From the NCBI RefSeq assembly GCF_030450055.1, contig NZ_CP118480.1, forward strand, positions 496,001 to 560,000: a stretch of 64,000 bases of DNA. The letters are read 5' to 3'. A program made the translations under genes and the position numbers. Below the pieces are notes generated by a model that was not told the origin of the DNA, searched no databases, and saw only the letters and a list, made by a program, of their open reading frames with translations. Shown here piece by piece: positions 38,660-46,100 of this stretch. How positions within the stretch are numbered: position 1 is the stretch's first letter; each line of letters begins with the position of its first letter. This stretch comes from Gallaecimonas kandeliae. Lineage in GTDB: Bacteria; Pseudomonadota; Gammaproteobacteria; Enterobacterales; Gallaecimonadaceae.

Positions 38660-41530
38660 TTACTCGTTGACCACCACTATGAGGCGCACCATGTCGAGGC
38701 GCAAGCTGGCCTCGCCGACGTGTTTGAGCAGGGCCTGGCACCTAGCCTCCAGGGCTTCCAGCTCGTCGTCGCGGATGCTGGGGTTGACGGCCTTGAGGGC
38801 CTTGAGGCGGGCCAGCTCGCCGCCCAGCTCCTGCTCTATGCGCGCGCGTGCCTCGCTCACCAGATCGGCCACCTGGGGCTCCACCTGGGCCTGGGCCTGT
38901 TGGATCAGGCCATGGATCAGGCCCTGGGAGGCCACCGCCAGCTTGGAGGCGGTGTGGCGCTTGATGGGGGTGAGCTGGCGGTTGAAGTTGTCGAAGGCCA
39001 CCTTGGGCGCCAGATCCTTGCCGGTCTTGTCCAGCAGCAGGCGGATCGGTGTCAGGGGCAGGTAGCGGTCCAGCTGCAGCTGCTTGGGCGCCTGGTGCTC
39101 GGTGACGAACACCAGCTCCACGAAGGTGGTGCCGGCCGGCAGCGCCTTGTTCTTCAAAAGCGCCACAGAGGCGTTGCCCATGTCGCCGGTCAGCACGGCG
39201 TCCATGGCGGAGATCACCAAAGGATGGTCCCAGGTCAGGAACTGCACATGGTCACGGGACAGGGCGTATTCCCGGTCGAAGGTGGTCTGAATACCGTCTT
39301 CTTCGAGGCCGGGCAGGGCGGTGAGCATGCGCTCGCCGGGGCGCAGCAGCTGGGTGTAGTCGTCCAGATCTTCCTGGTCGACGCCGAACACGTCCAGCAC
39401 CTGGGTCAGGAAGATGGGCAGCTTGGGATCATAGTCGAGGGTGGCTATCTGCCCGGCCAGCTTCTCGCCCTGGCCGTTGCCCTGGGAGGCCAGCTCCAGC
39501 AGGCGGTCGCGGCCCTGCTCCAGCTGCGCCATCAGCTCGGTGTAGCGGGCCTTGGCGGCGTCGATGAGACCGGCCATGGCGTCGGCCTCCTCGGCCAGCA
39601 AGGCGGCCTTGAGTTCGGCTTCCTGGGCTTCGAAGAGGGGGGCGCCGACCGGGCAGGTGGCCTCGAAGGCGTTCAGGCCCTGGTGGTACCAATCCTGGAG
39701 GCGCTGCTGGGCGGTACCTGCCAGGTGGGGGCAGTAGATCCGTACCACCCGCTCCTGGCCGATGCGGTCCAGGCGGCCGATGCGCTGCTCGAGGAGATCG
39801 GGGTTCAGGGGCAGGTCGAACAGCACCAGTTGATGGGCAAACTGGAAGTTGCGGCCTTCGGAGCCTATTTCGGAGCAAAGCAGGATCTGCGAGCCTTCCT
39901 CGTCGGCGAAGAAGGCGGCGGCGCGGTCACGCTCTATGATGGACAGGTCCTCATGGAAGACGGCGGCCTGGATGCCGTGCTTCTCGCGCAGGTGGTCACA
40001 GATGGCCTGCACCTGGCGCTTCTTGTGGGCGATCAGCACCACCTTGTCGCCGCCGTTGCCCTGGAGGTGCTCCACCAGCCACTGCACCCGAGGGTCGTGC
40101 TGGCACCAGCTGTTGCCATCGTCCCCTTCGAAGGCCTGGTAGATGAGCTCGGGGTTGAGCAGCTCTTCGAGTTTTTCCGCTTCGCTCTTGCGGCCGGCCA
40201 TCATCTTGCCGACCCGCACAGCCGTGGCGTAGGCGGTGGGCATGGCCAGGGGCAGGCTGACCAGCTGGCGGCCCGGGAAGCCCTGGACGGCGGCGCGGGT
40301 GTTGCGCAGCAGCACCCGGCTGGTGCCGTGGCGGTCGATGAGGGCGCCCACCAGCTTGCGGCGATCGCTGTCGCTGCCACCGGCCAGGGCGGCCAGCTCG
40401 TCGCCCAGTTCGGCCACCAGGGCGAGGTCGGCATCAGCCAGGGTTTCGCCGTCCAGCAGCTTCTGGGCCAGGGCGGCCAGGGGCTGGTACTGGGCTTCTT
40501 CGGCGCAGAAGGCCTCGTAGTCGTGGAAGCGTTCGCCGTCCAAGAGGCGCAGCCGGGCGAAGTGGCTCTGGTGGCCGAGCTGGTCCGGGGTGGCGGTCAG
40601 CAGCAGCACAGAGGGAATGGCTTCGGCCAGGGCTTCCACCACCTGGTATTCGCGGCTGGCCTTGCCGTCTTCCCAGGCCAGGTGATGGGCTTCGTCCACC
40701 ACCAGCATGTCCCAGTCCGCCTCCAGCAGCTGGTCGAAACGGGCCTTGCGCTTGGCGATCAGATCCAGGCTCACCATCACCAGCTGGGCGGTGTCGAAGG
40801 GGTTGTCGGCGTCGTGCTCGGCCTCTTCCAGGCGGCTCTCGTCGAAGAGGGCGAAGTTGAGGTTGAAGCGGCGGCGCATCTCCACCAGCCACTGGTGCAT
40901 CAGGTTCTCGGGCAGCAGCAGCAGTACCCGCTCGGCGTGGCCGGCGCGCAGCTGCTGGTGCACTATCATGCCCGCTTCCACCGTCTTGCCGAGGCCCACT
41001 TCGTCGGCCAGCAGCACCCTGGGGGCTTGGCGGTTGCCTACTTCGTTGGCGATGTAGAGCTGGTGGGGGATGAGGTCCATGCGGGCGCCCAGCAGGCCGC
41101 GCAGCGGGCTCTGGGACAACTGGTGCATCTGCTCCAACGTCTGGTAGCGCAAGGTGAACCAGTCGGTACGGTCCAGCTGGCCGGCGAAGAGGCGGTCCTG
41201 GGGCTTGTTGAGGTTGATGACGCCGTCGATGAAGGTCTCGCGCAGGCTGGCGGGCTCGCCGTTGTCCTGGCGGGGGCCGTGGTAGGTCAGCAGGCCGCCG
41301 TTCTCTTCCACCTGTTCGACGATGAGGCCCCAGCCGTCGTGGCTCTGTACCTTGTCGCCCTCGCGGAAGCTGACCCTGGTGATGGGGGCGTCCACCCGGC
41401 TGTAGAGGCGGGTTTCCCCGCTGGCCGGGAAGAGGACGGTGAGGGTACGGTTGTCGAGGGCGACGACGGTACCCAGACCCAGGTCGGATTCAGCATCGGC
41501 GATAAAGCGTTGGCCAAGGGCAAGAGACAT
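38660..41530 (-). CDS. rapA: RNA polymerase-associated ATPase RapA (HepA)
   Basis: 956 residues (E. coli 968). N-terminal tudor-like domains (1-110) start with MSLALGQRFIADAESDLGLG. The SNF2-type helicase core has Walker A in LLADEVGLGKTVEAGM, DEAH in VVDEAHHLAWE and the C-terminal helicase motifs SEIGSEGRNFQFAHQL and DRIGQ. It releases stalled polymerase after termination. ATG at 41530 is set by homology; the open frame reaches further up without conserved residues. Confidence 0.96.
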   Translation of the reverse strand: MSLALGQRFIADAESDLGLGTVVALDNRTLTVLFPASGETRLYSRVDAPITRVSFREGDKVQSHDGWGLIVEQVEENGGLLTYHGPRQDNGEPASLRETFIDGVINLNKPQDRLFAGQLDRTDWFTLRYQTLEQMHQLSQSPLRGLLGARMDLIPHQLYIANEVGNRQAPRVLLADEVGLGKTVEAGMIVHQQLRAGHAERVLLLLPENLMHQWLVEMRRRFNLNFALFDESRLEEAEHDADNPFDTAQLVMVSLDLIAKRKARFDQLLEADWDMLVVDEAHHLAWEDGKASREYQVVEALAEAIPSVLLLTATPDQLGHQSHFARLRLLDGERFHDYEAFCAEEAQYQPLAALAQKLLDGETLADADLALVAELGDELAALAGGSDSDRRKLVGALIDRHGTSRVLLRNTRAAVQGFPGRQLVSLPLAMPTAYATAVRVGKMMAGRKSEAEKLEELLNPELIYQAFEGDDGNSWCQHDPRVQWLVEHLQGNGGDKVVLIAHKKRQVQAICDHLREKHGIQAAVFHEDLSIIERDRAAAFFADEEGSQILLCSEIGSEGRNFQFAHQLVLFDLPLNPDLLEQRIGRLDRIGQERVVRIYCPHLAGTAQQRLQDWYHQGLNAFEATCPVGAPLFEAQEAELKAALLAEEADAMAGLIDAAKARYTELMAQLEQGRDRLLELASQGNGQGEKLAGQIATLDYDPKLPIFLTQVLDVFGVDQEDLDDYTQLLRPGERMLTALPGLEEDGIQTTFDREYALSRDHVQFLTWDHPLVISAMDAVLTGDMGNASVALLKNKALPAGTTFVELVFVTEHQAPKQLQLDRYLPLTPIRLLLDKTGKDLAPKVAFDNFNRQLTPIKRHTASKLAVASQGLIHGLIQQAQAQVEPQVADLVSEARARIEQELGGELARLKALKAVNPSIRDDELEALEARCQALLKHVGEASLRLDMVRLIVVVNE

Positions 41531-41696
41531 CAAACAAAGCTCCGAAGGCGGGGAAAGGCGGCGTATGTTACCCAAGAGCATGGAGGGAGGCAAAAGCGAG
41601 AAGACTTGATCCTGGTCTCCCTTTTGTCACGGAACTATGGTTAAAGTGACATTGAGGTGAAAACACCTTCATTGGCCGTCAGTTAGGGAGAGCGCT

Positions 41697-43079
41697 ATGG
41701 CTCCAGACGAAAAGAAAGTCTATATCCTCGACACCAACATCCTGCTGCACGAACCCCTCGCCATCTACTCCTTCGACGAACACGACGTTCTGATCCCCAT
41801 GACAGTGCTGGAAGAGCTGGACAACATAAAGGACAGGCGCACCGACATTTCCCGTGACGCCAGGGCTGCCATCCGCGCCTTGGACGATGTCTTCAAGAAC
41901 ACCAGCCCGGAGGAGATCACTGCCGGCGTGCCCCTGCCCAGCCACGACCTGGAAGGCAACCGCGGCCACATCTCCATCTTCGCCGACCACGAGGTCAAGG
42001 GCGAGCTGGCCCATGTGCCGGGCTCGGAGGCGGACAACAAGATCATCAACGCCGCCCTGCACCTGCAGAAGGAGAAGGCACCCACCAAGGTGGTGCTGGT
42101 CACCAAAGACATCAACATGCGGCTCAAGGCCAAGGGTGCCGGGCTGCGCCATGTGGAGGACTACCGCACCGACCAGCTGGTGGACGACATCCGCTACCTG
42201 GCCAAGGGCTACCAGGAGATCGACGGCAAGCTCTGGGACAAGGTCAGCAAGGTGGAAACGGCGACCCAGGGCCGCGACACCATCCACAGCATCGCCGCCG
42301 GTGTGCTGGAAAACCTCTACACCAACGAATACCTGCTGGACGCCAGCGACGACTTCGCCGCCCGGGTGCTGGAGCACAACGACAAAGGGGTCAAGCTGCT
42401 GGACTTGGGCCGTGACAGGCTGCTGGCCCAGCACGCCTGGGGCATAAGCCCGAAGAACATCTACCAGGGCCTGGCCCTGCATGCCTTGATGGATCCCAGC
42501 CTGGATCTGGTGATGCTGACCGGCCCGGCGGGCTCCGGCAAGACGCTGCTGGCCATGGCCGCCGCCCTGGAGCTGGTGATCGAAAGGGGCCTCTACGACA
42601 AGGTGATAGTGACCCGCAACACCCCTGAGATAGCGGAGAGCATCGGTTTTTTGCCCGGCACCGAGGAGGAGAAGATGCTGCCCTGGCTGGCCGCCATCAC
42701 CGACACCCTGGAGGTGCTGCACGGCTCAGACGCCCACCCGTCCGGCAGCCTGCAATACATCATGGACAAGGCCAATATCCAGTTCAAATCGGTCAACTTC
42801 ATGCGGGGGCGCTCCATCCAGAACGCCATAGTGCTGATAGACGAGAGCCAGAACCTCACCGCCAGCCAGCTCAAGACCATACTCACCCGCTGCGGCGAGG
42901 GCACCAAGATGATCTGTTCGGGCAACCTGGCGCAGATCGACTCCAACTACCTCAGCCCGGTGACCTCGGGCCTGACCTACATCGTCGAGAAGTTCAAGGA
43001 CTTCCCGGGCAGCGCCAATGTCTATCTGGACGGTGTGGTGCGGAGCCGGCTGGCGTCCTTCGCGGAGGAGAACCTCTAG
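41697..43079 (+). CDS. PIN-PhoH family ATPase (PhoH2, YlaK-like)
   Basis: 460 residues. N-terminal PIN ribonuclease domain (about 8-140) with acidic residues in ILDTN, EELDN and TKDINMRL, then a PhoH ATPase domain with Walker A GPAGSGKT (276-283) and Walker B LIDESQ (about 381-386). Mycobacterial PhoH2 is an RNA helicase and RNase linked to toxin-antitoxin systems; here no antitoxin gene is adjacent. It carries a good RBS (AGGGAGAG) and stands alone. Confidence 0.92.
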   Translation: MAPDEKKVYILDTNILLHEPLAIYSFDEHDVLIPMTVLEELDNIKDRRTDISRDARAAIRALDDVFKNTSPEEITAGVPLPSHDLEGNRGHISIFADHEVKGELAHVPGSEADNKIINAALHLQKEKAPTKVVLVTKDINMRLKAKGAGLRHVEDYRTDQLVDDIRYLAKGYQEIDGKLWDKVSKVETATQGRDTIHSIAAGVLENLYTNEYLLDASDDFAARVLEHNDKGVKLLDLGRDRLLAQHAWGISPKNIYQGLALHALMDPSLDLVMLTGPAGSGKTLLAMAAALELVIERGLYDKVIVTRNTPEIAESIGFLPGTEEEKMLPWLAAITDTLEVLHGSDAHPSGSLQYIMDKANIQFKSVNFMRGRSIQNAIVLIDESQNLTASQLKTILTRCGEGTKMICSGNLAQIDSNYLSPVTSGLTYIVEKFKDFPGSANVYLDGVVRSRLASFAEENL

Positions 43080-43087
43080 GGGAAAGC

Positions 43088-43306
43088 TTAGAGATCGTCT
43101 TCGGATTGCAGGCGGGCCTTCAGGGCCCGCCTTTTCTTGCGCTGCTGGCAGAGTTCTATGACTTTGCGCTTCTCGGCGTCGGACAGCTGGTTCCAGTTGA
43201 AGCGCTCGTCCCGGGAACGCATGCAGCCCAGGCAATAACCGCGGCTGTCTGCCTGGCAGACCCCGATGCAGGGGGAGGGGATCTCGAAGAATTCCAGCTG
43301 TTCCAT
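43088..43306 (-). CDS. DUF1289 domain-containing protein
   Basis: 72 residues. It starts MEQLEFFEIPSPCIGVCQ and carries four cysteines in C-x3-C-x7-C-x2-C, probably binding a metal or iron-sulfur cluster. The tail is very basic (QQRKKRRALKARLQ), suggesting nucleic-acid contact. Family function is unknown, although some members lie near tRNA or RNA-modification genes. The ATG lacks a clear RBS. It converges on the PhoH gene with an 8-bp gap. Confidence 0.8.
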   Translation of the reverse strand: MEQLEFFEIPSPCIGVCQADSRGYCLGCMRSRDERFNWNQLSDAEKRKVIELCQQRKKRRALKARLQSEDDL

Positions 43307-43388
43307 GGAGGCAGCATAGCAGTTGTCAGGGGGGGCTCGCATCTATACTGAAAGCCTCCACAGGGAAGAGAGTGGGAGCACCAATCTC

Positions 43389-44402
43389 ATGGCTAATGCC
43401 CATTTGGTGGTCGATGAACTGGTCGACCTGACGGCGTTGCGCGACCAGGAGCTGTTGGATTTCAGCCTGCTGAAAACGGTGGGCAAGTTCCTGACGCCGA
43501 GCGGCATGCAACTGCTGACCCTGGACACCAAGGCCAGGCCGCTGCTGCAGATCGCCTACCGCCACGACAAATACCTGCTCAACCGTGACCAGATCAGCCT
43601 CGCCGAGGAGGTCACCACGGCCATAGAGCGCATCGGCATGGCCAGGGACGGGGAGTTCACCCATCCCTGTGCCGAAGGATTCCTGGTGGCTTATGCCCTC
43701 CACGCCAGCCGCAGCAGCCGCAGCTACCTGGTGGTGGAGGTGTCCGAACCGGTATCCAAGCTCAATGCCCACCTGGTGTCCGGCCTGCTGCAGATCTACC
43801 GCAACTTCTGCAACCTGCTGGAGGAATCGCAGCGGGATCCCCTGACTGGCCTTGCCAACCGCAAGAGCTTCGATGACAGGCTGCAAAGGGCCTTCAGCCA
43901 GCAACCGTTGCCCGACGAGGTCCCAGAGGAAAGGCGGGCCCAGCCAGGCCGGGAGCTGTGGCTGGCCATGATCGACATCGACAACTTCAAGGCGGTCAAC
44001 GACAGGTTCGGTCATCTCTATGGCGACGAGGTGCTGCTGCTGATGGCGCAGTTGATGACGGGGCTGTTCCGGGAGGGGGATCTGGTCTTTCGCTTCGGCG
44101 GGGAGGAGTTTGTCGTCATATTGCGCTGCGAGGGCCAGGCGGCCTGCAGGGTCTGCCTGGAGCGGTTTCGCCGGGCCGTCGAGGAGCGCACTTTCCCGCA
44201 GATAGGGGTGGTGACGGTCAGCATAGGCGTTGCCCGCCTGGCGCGGGACGTCTTTCCCGTCACCCTGCTGGATTACGCCGACCAGGCGCTTTACCACAGC
44301 AAGAAGTCGGGCAAGAACAGGGTGACCTTCTTCGACGATCTGCTGGCGGCCGGGCTGGCCAGCGTAAAAGAGGTGGTCGACGGCGGCGTGACCCTGTTTT
44401 AG
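43389..44402 (+). CDS. Diguanylate cyclase (GGDEF)
   Basis: 337 residues. An N-terminal GAF-like sensory region (about 1-145) precedes a GGDEF domain with intact GGEEF (237-241) and inhibitory site RxxD (REGD, 228-231). It should make c-di-GMP with product feedback. There is no membrane helix, so it is cytosolic. A candidate promoter, TTGTCA-N15-TATACT, lies at 43323-43349, which supports the start at 43389 (GGGAG upstream) rather than in-frame starts within it. Neighbours give no hint of the signal. Confidence 0.88.
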   Translation: MANAHLVVDELVDLTALRDQELLDFSLLKTVGKFLTPSGMQLLTLDTKARPLLQIAYRHDKYLLNRDQISLAEEVTTAIERIGMARDGEFTHPCAEGFLVAYALHASRSSRSYLVVEVSEPVSKLNAHLVSGLLQIYRNFCNLLEESQRDPLTGLANRKSFDDRLQRAFSQQPLPDEVPEERRAQPGRELWLAMIDIDNFKAVNDRFGHLYGDEVLLLMAQLMTGLFREGDLVFRFGGEEFVVILRCEGQAACRVCLERFRRAVEERTFPQIGVVTVSIGVARLARDVFPVTLLDYADQALYHSKKSGKNRVTFFDDLLAAGLASVKEVVDGGVTLF

Positions 44403-44407
44403 GCATG

Positions 44408-44440
44408 AAAAAAGGCCGGCTAAAAAGCCGACCTTTTCTC
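44408..44440 (-). terminator. Terminator of the first tRNA-Leu copy (and of the cyclase gene)
   Basis: GGTCGGCT-TTTT-AGCCGGCC followed on the minus strand by TTTTTTCATG. One mismatch in the stem. On the plus strand it has TTTTCTC, so it can also end the cyclase transcript. Confidence 0.8.
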
Positions 44441-44445
44441 TAAGG

Positions 44446-44531
44446 TGGTGCAGATGGGGAGACTTGAACTCCCACGACCAGAGGTCACTAACACCTGAAG
44501 CTAGCGCGTCTACCAATTCCGCCACATCTGC
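44446..44531 (-). tRNA. tRNA-Leu (anticodon CAG), copy 1
   Basis: Minus-strand 86-nt tRNA with encoded CCA. The acceptor GCAGATG pairs with CATCTGC, the D arm has GGCGGAATTGGTAGACGCG, the anticodon loop is CTTCAGG (CAG), a long variable arm (GTGACCTCTGGTCGT) marks class II, and the T arm is GTTCAAGTC. Identical to copies 2 and 3. I see no good promoter directly upstream; it may depend on read-through from copy 2. Confidence 0.97.
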
Positions 44532-44565
44532 AAATTGTCGGACCCTTTTAAGCCGCGTCCCGGGC

Positions 44566-44590
44566 TAAAAAAACCTCGGCTTACCGAGGT
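44566..44590 (-). terminator. Terminator of tRNA-Leu copy 2
   Basis: ACCTCGGTAAGCCGAGGT followed on the minus strand by seven T. It lies between copy 2 and copy 1. Confidence 0.85.
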
Positions 44591-44601
44591 CTTAAAATTT
44601 G

Positions 44602-44687
44602 TGGTGCAGATGGGGAGACTTGAACTCCCACGACCAGAGGTCACTAACACCTGAAGCTAGCGCGTCTACCAATTCCGCCACATCTGC
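44602..44687 (-). tRNA. tRNA-Leu (anticodon CAG), copy 2
   Basis: Identical 86-nt tRNA-Leu(CAG) with CCA encoded. A strong promoter (44727-44754) with GC-rich discriminator lies upstream, giving a leader of about 33 nt. Confidence 0.97.
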
Positions 44688-44726
44688 ACAAATTGTCATG
44701 GGAAGCATCGCTTTCCACGGGGAGGC

Positions 44727-44754
44727 ATTCTACTTATACCGGCTGCCTCGTCAA
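44727..44754 (-). promoter_or_regulatory. Promoter of tRNA-Leu copy 2
   Basis: Minus strand TTGACG-N16-TAGAAT followed by GCCTCCCC, a GC-rich discriminator typical of stringently controlled stable-RNA promoters. Confidence 0.72.
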
Positions 44755-44816
44755 CGGTTTTTTTAGCGGCCTGCGACTGTTTGCGCGAAAGCTGAGCAGC
44801 GGCCACATCCAGGCAA

Positions 44817-44841
44817 CAAAAAACCCGGCCTGAGCCGGGTT
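44817..44841 (-). terminator. Terminator of tRNA-Leu copy 3
   Basis: ACCCGGCTCAGGCCGGGT followed on the minus strand by TTTTTTG. It lies between copy 3 and the promoter of copy 2. Confidence 0.85.
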
Positions 44842-44850
44842 TCTCGAATT

Positions 44851-44936
44851 TGGTGCAGATGGGGAGACTTGAACTCCCACGACCAGAGGTCACTAACACC
44901 TGAAGCTAGCGCGTCTACCAATTCCGCCACATCTGC
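44851..44936 (-). tRNA. tRNA-Leu (anticodon CAG), copy 3
   Basis: Third identical copy, CCA encoded. Its promoter begins 13 bp upstream, so the primary transcript has a leader of only a few bases. Confidence 0.97.
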
Positions 44937-44948
44937 GTGTGGAGCTGC

Positions 44949-44976
44949 ATTGTATGGATGCGCGGCCAAAGGTCAA
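44949..44976 (-). promoter_or_regulatory. Promoter of tRNA-Leu copy 3
   Basis: Minus strand TTGACC-N16-TACAAT, both near consensus. It lies in the gap between rsmC and the tRNA and covers the first bases after the rsmC stop region. Confidence 0.72.
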
Positions 44977-44982
44977 GGCTTT

Positions 44983-46005
44983 TTATCGGCCCGAGCCCCG
45001 GCAGTAGAGGATCTTGAACTGGCTGCTGGTGGCCAGGGTGTCCACCTTGTTGTTGAAGCCGGCGGCCAGCAGCGGCTCGTACTTGAGGAAGCGGTTGGCC
45101 ACCAGCACCAGATCGCCCCCCTGCACCAGCCGTTTGGGGGCCTCGGCGATAAGCTGCTCTGTGGCGCTGTAGTCGGTACCCACCCCTGTGTGGAAGGGCG
45201 GGTTGCTGATGATCTGGTGGAAGCGGCCGGTCAGGGCGGAAAGGCCGTCCGAGGGGGTCACCTTGGCGTTGGTGATGCCGTTGGCCTCGAGGGTCAGTTC
45301 CGAGGCCTTGATGGCCAGTGCCGAGACATCCAGCATCTCCACCTGGGCCTGGGGCGCCTTCTTGGCCAGATAGGTACCTATGACGCCGGCACCGCAGCCG
45401 AAATCGAGGATACGGCCTGTCTTGACCCTGGGCAGGCTCTCCAGCAGCAAGCGGGTGCCGGTGTCCAGTTCGCCGTGACTGAAGACACCGGGCAGGCTGA
45501 CCACCTTGAGGCTTTCACCCGCCACCTCCAGCTCGAACTGCTGCTGCCAGTCGGCGAGGTCGAAGGCAGGGGCCTTCTCGGTGAGGGTCACCTCAAAAAG
45601 GCTGCAATGACGGGCGCTGTCGATCTTCATGGGCGCGCCATAGGGTTCCAGCAACTTGGCGGCGGACTTGATGCCGGCCTTGTTCTCGCCGGCCAGCAGC
45701 AGCCTGCCGCCCACCGGCAGCAGGGCGGCCAGGGCGGCCAACAGCATCCGGGCTTCGTCCTTGCTTTTCGGCATCACCAGCACCGCCTGCTCCACCTCGA
45801 CCCCCTGGGGGGCCGGCCCGAACTGGGCGCGCTCGCCCAGGACCTTGGCCGCCAACTGCCAGGCCACGAAATCGGTGTTGTGGGTCAGGAGTTCAGCCTC
45901 CCATTCCCTGGCCAGTTGATCCCGGGGGGACTGGCTGATGAGGAGGGGGGCGTCGTCGAAATGGGGCTGATTGCGGAGCAGGAGCTGGCTGACGTTGTGA
46001 AGCAT
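44983..46005 (-). CDS. rsmC: 16S rRNA (guanine1207-N2)-methyltransferase
   Basis: 340 residues (E. coli 343). It has two tandem methyltransferase-like domains: an inactive N-terminal half and a catalytic C-terminal half with SAM loop ILDFGCGAGVIGTYLA and NPPFHTG. It methylates G1207 in the 30S subunit. ATG at 46005 (MLHNVSQLLL) follows the family start; an earlier in-frame ATG lies in the divergent promoter region. Confidence 0.94.
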   Translation of the reverse strand: MLHNVSQLLLRNQPHFDDAPLLISQSPRDQLAREWEAELLTHNTDFVAWQLAAKVLGERAQFGPAPQGVEVEQAVLVMPKSKDEARMLLAALAALLPVGGRLLLAGENKAGIKSAAKLLEPYGAPMKIDSARHCSLFEVTLTEKAPAFDLADWQQQFELEVAGESLKVVSLPGVFSHGELDTGTRLLLESLPRVKTGRILDFGCGAGVIGTYLAKKAPQAQVEMLDVSALAIKASELTLEANGITNAKVTPSDGLSALTGRFHQIISNPPFHTGVGTDYSATEQLIAEAPKRLVQGGDLVLVANRFLKYEPLLAAGFNNKVDTLATSSQFKILYCRGSGR

Positions 46006-46032
46006 GGAATGGGTCCTTGGCGTGAAGCGGCC

Positions 46033-46052
46033 AGTATAGCACTGGCTATACT
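46033..46052. promoter_or_regulatory. Facing -10 hexamers forming a perfect palindrome between rsmC and the EAL gene
   Basis: AGTATAGC-ACTG-GCTATACT is an 8-4-8 perfect inverted repeat. Each arm contains TATACT pointing away from the other, toward the divergent genes. Neither -35 is clear. Confidence 0.45.
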
Positions 46053-46100
46053 CAAGTCTGAGCATCAATGCCGTCGACCTGCCAGGGAGGCCCTTTCTCG

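Noticed and set aside
38342-41644. Open frame of about 1100 codons opposite rapA, and similar long frames opposite lptD, the MCP, acnB and the GGDEF/EAL genes
   Set aside because: They have shadow composition (Gly/Val/His/Gln-rich), no domain motifs and no ribosome-binding sites, and they mirror strongly conserved genes. High GC content explains them.
41697-43306. PIN domain of the PhoH gene with the DUF1289 gene as a toxin-antitoxin pair
   Set aside because: The genes are convergent, not in one operon, and DUF1289 has no antitoxin features. The PIN-PhoH fusion is a known single-gene family.
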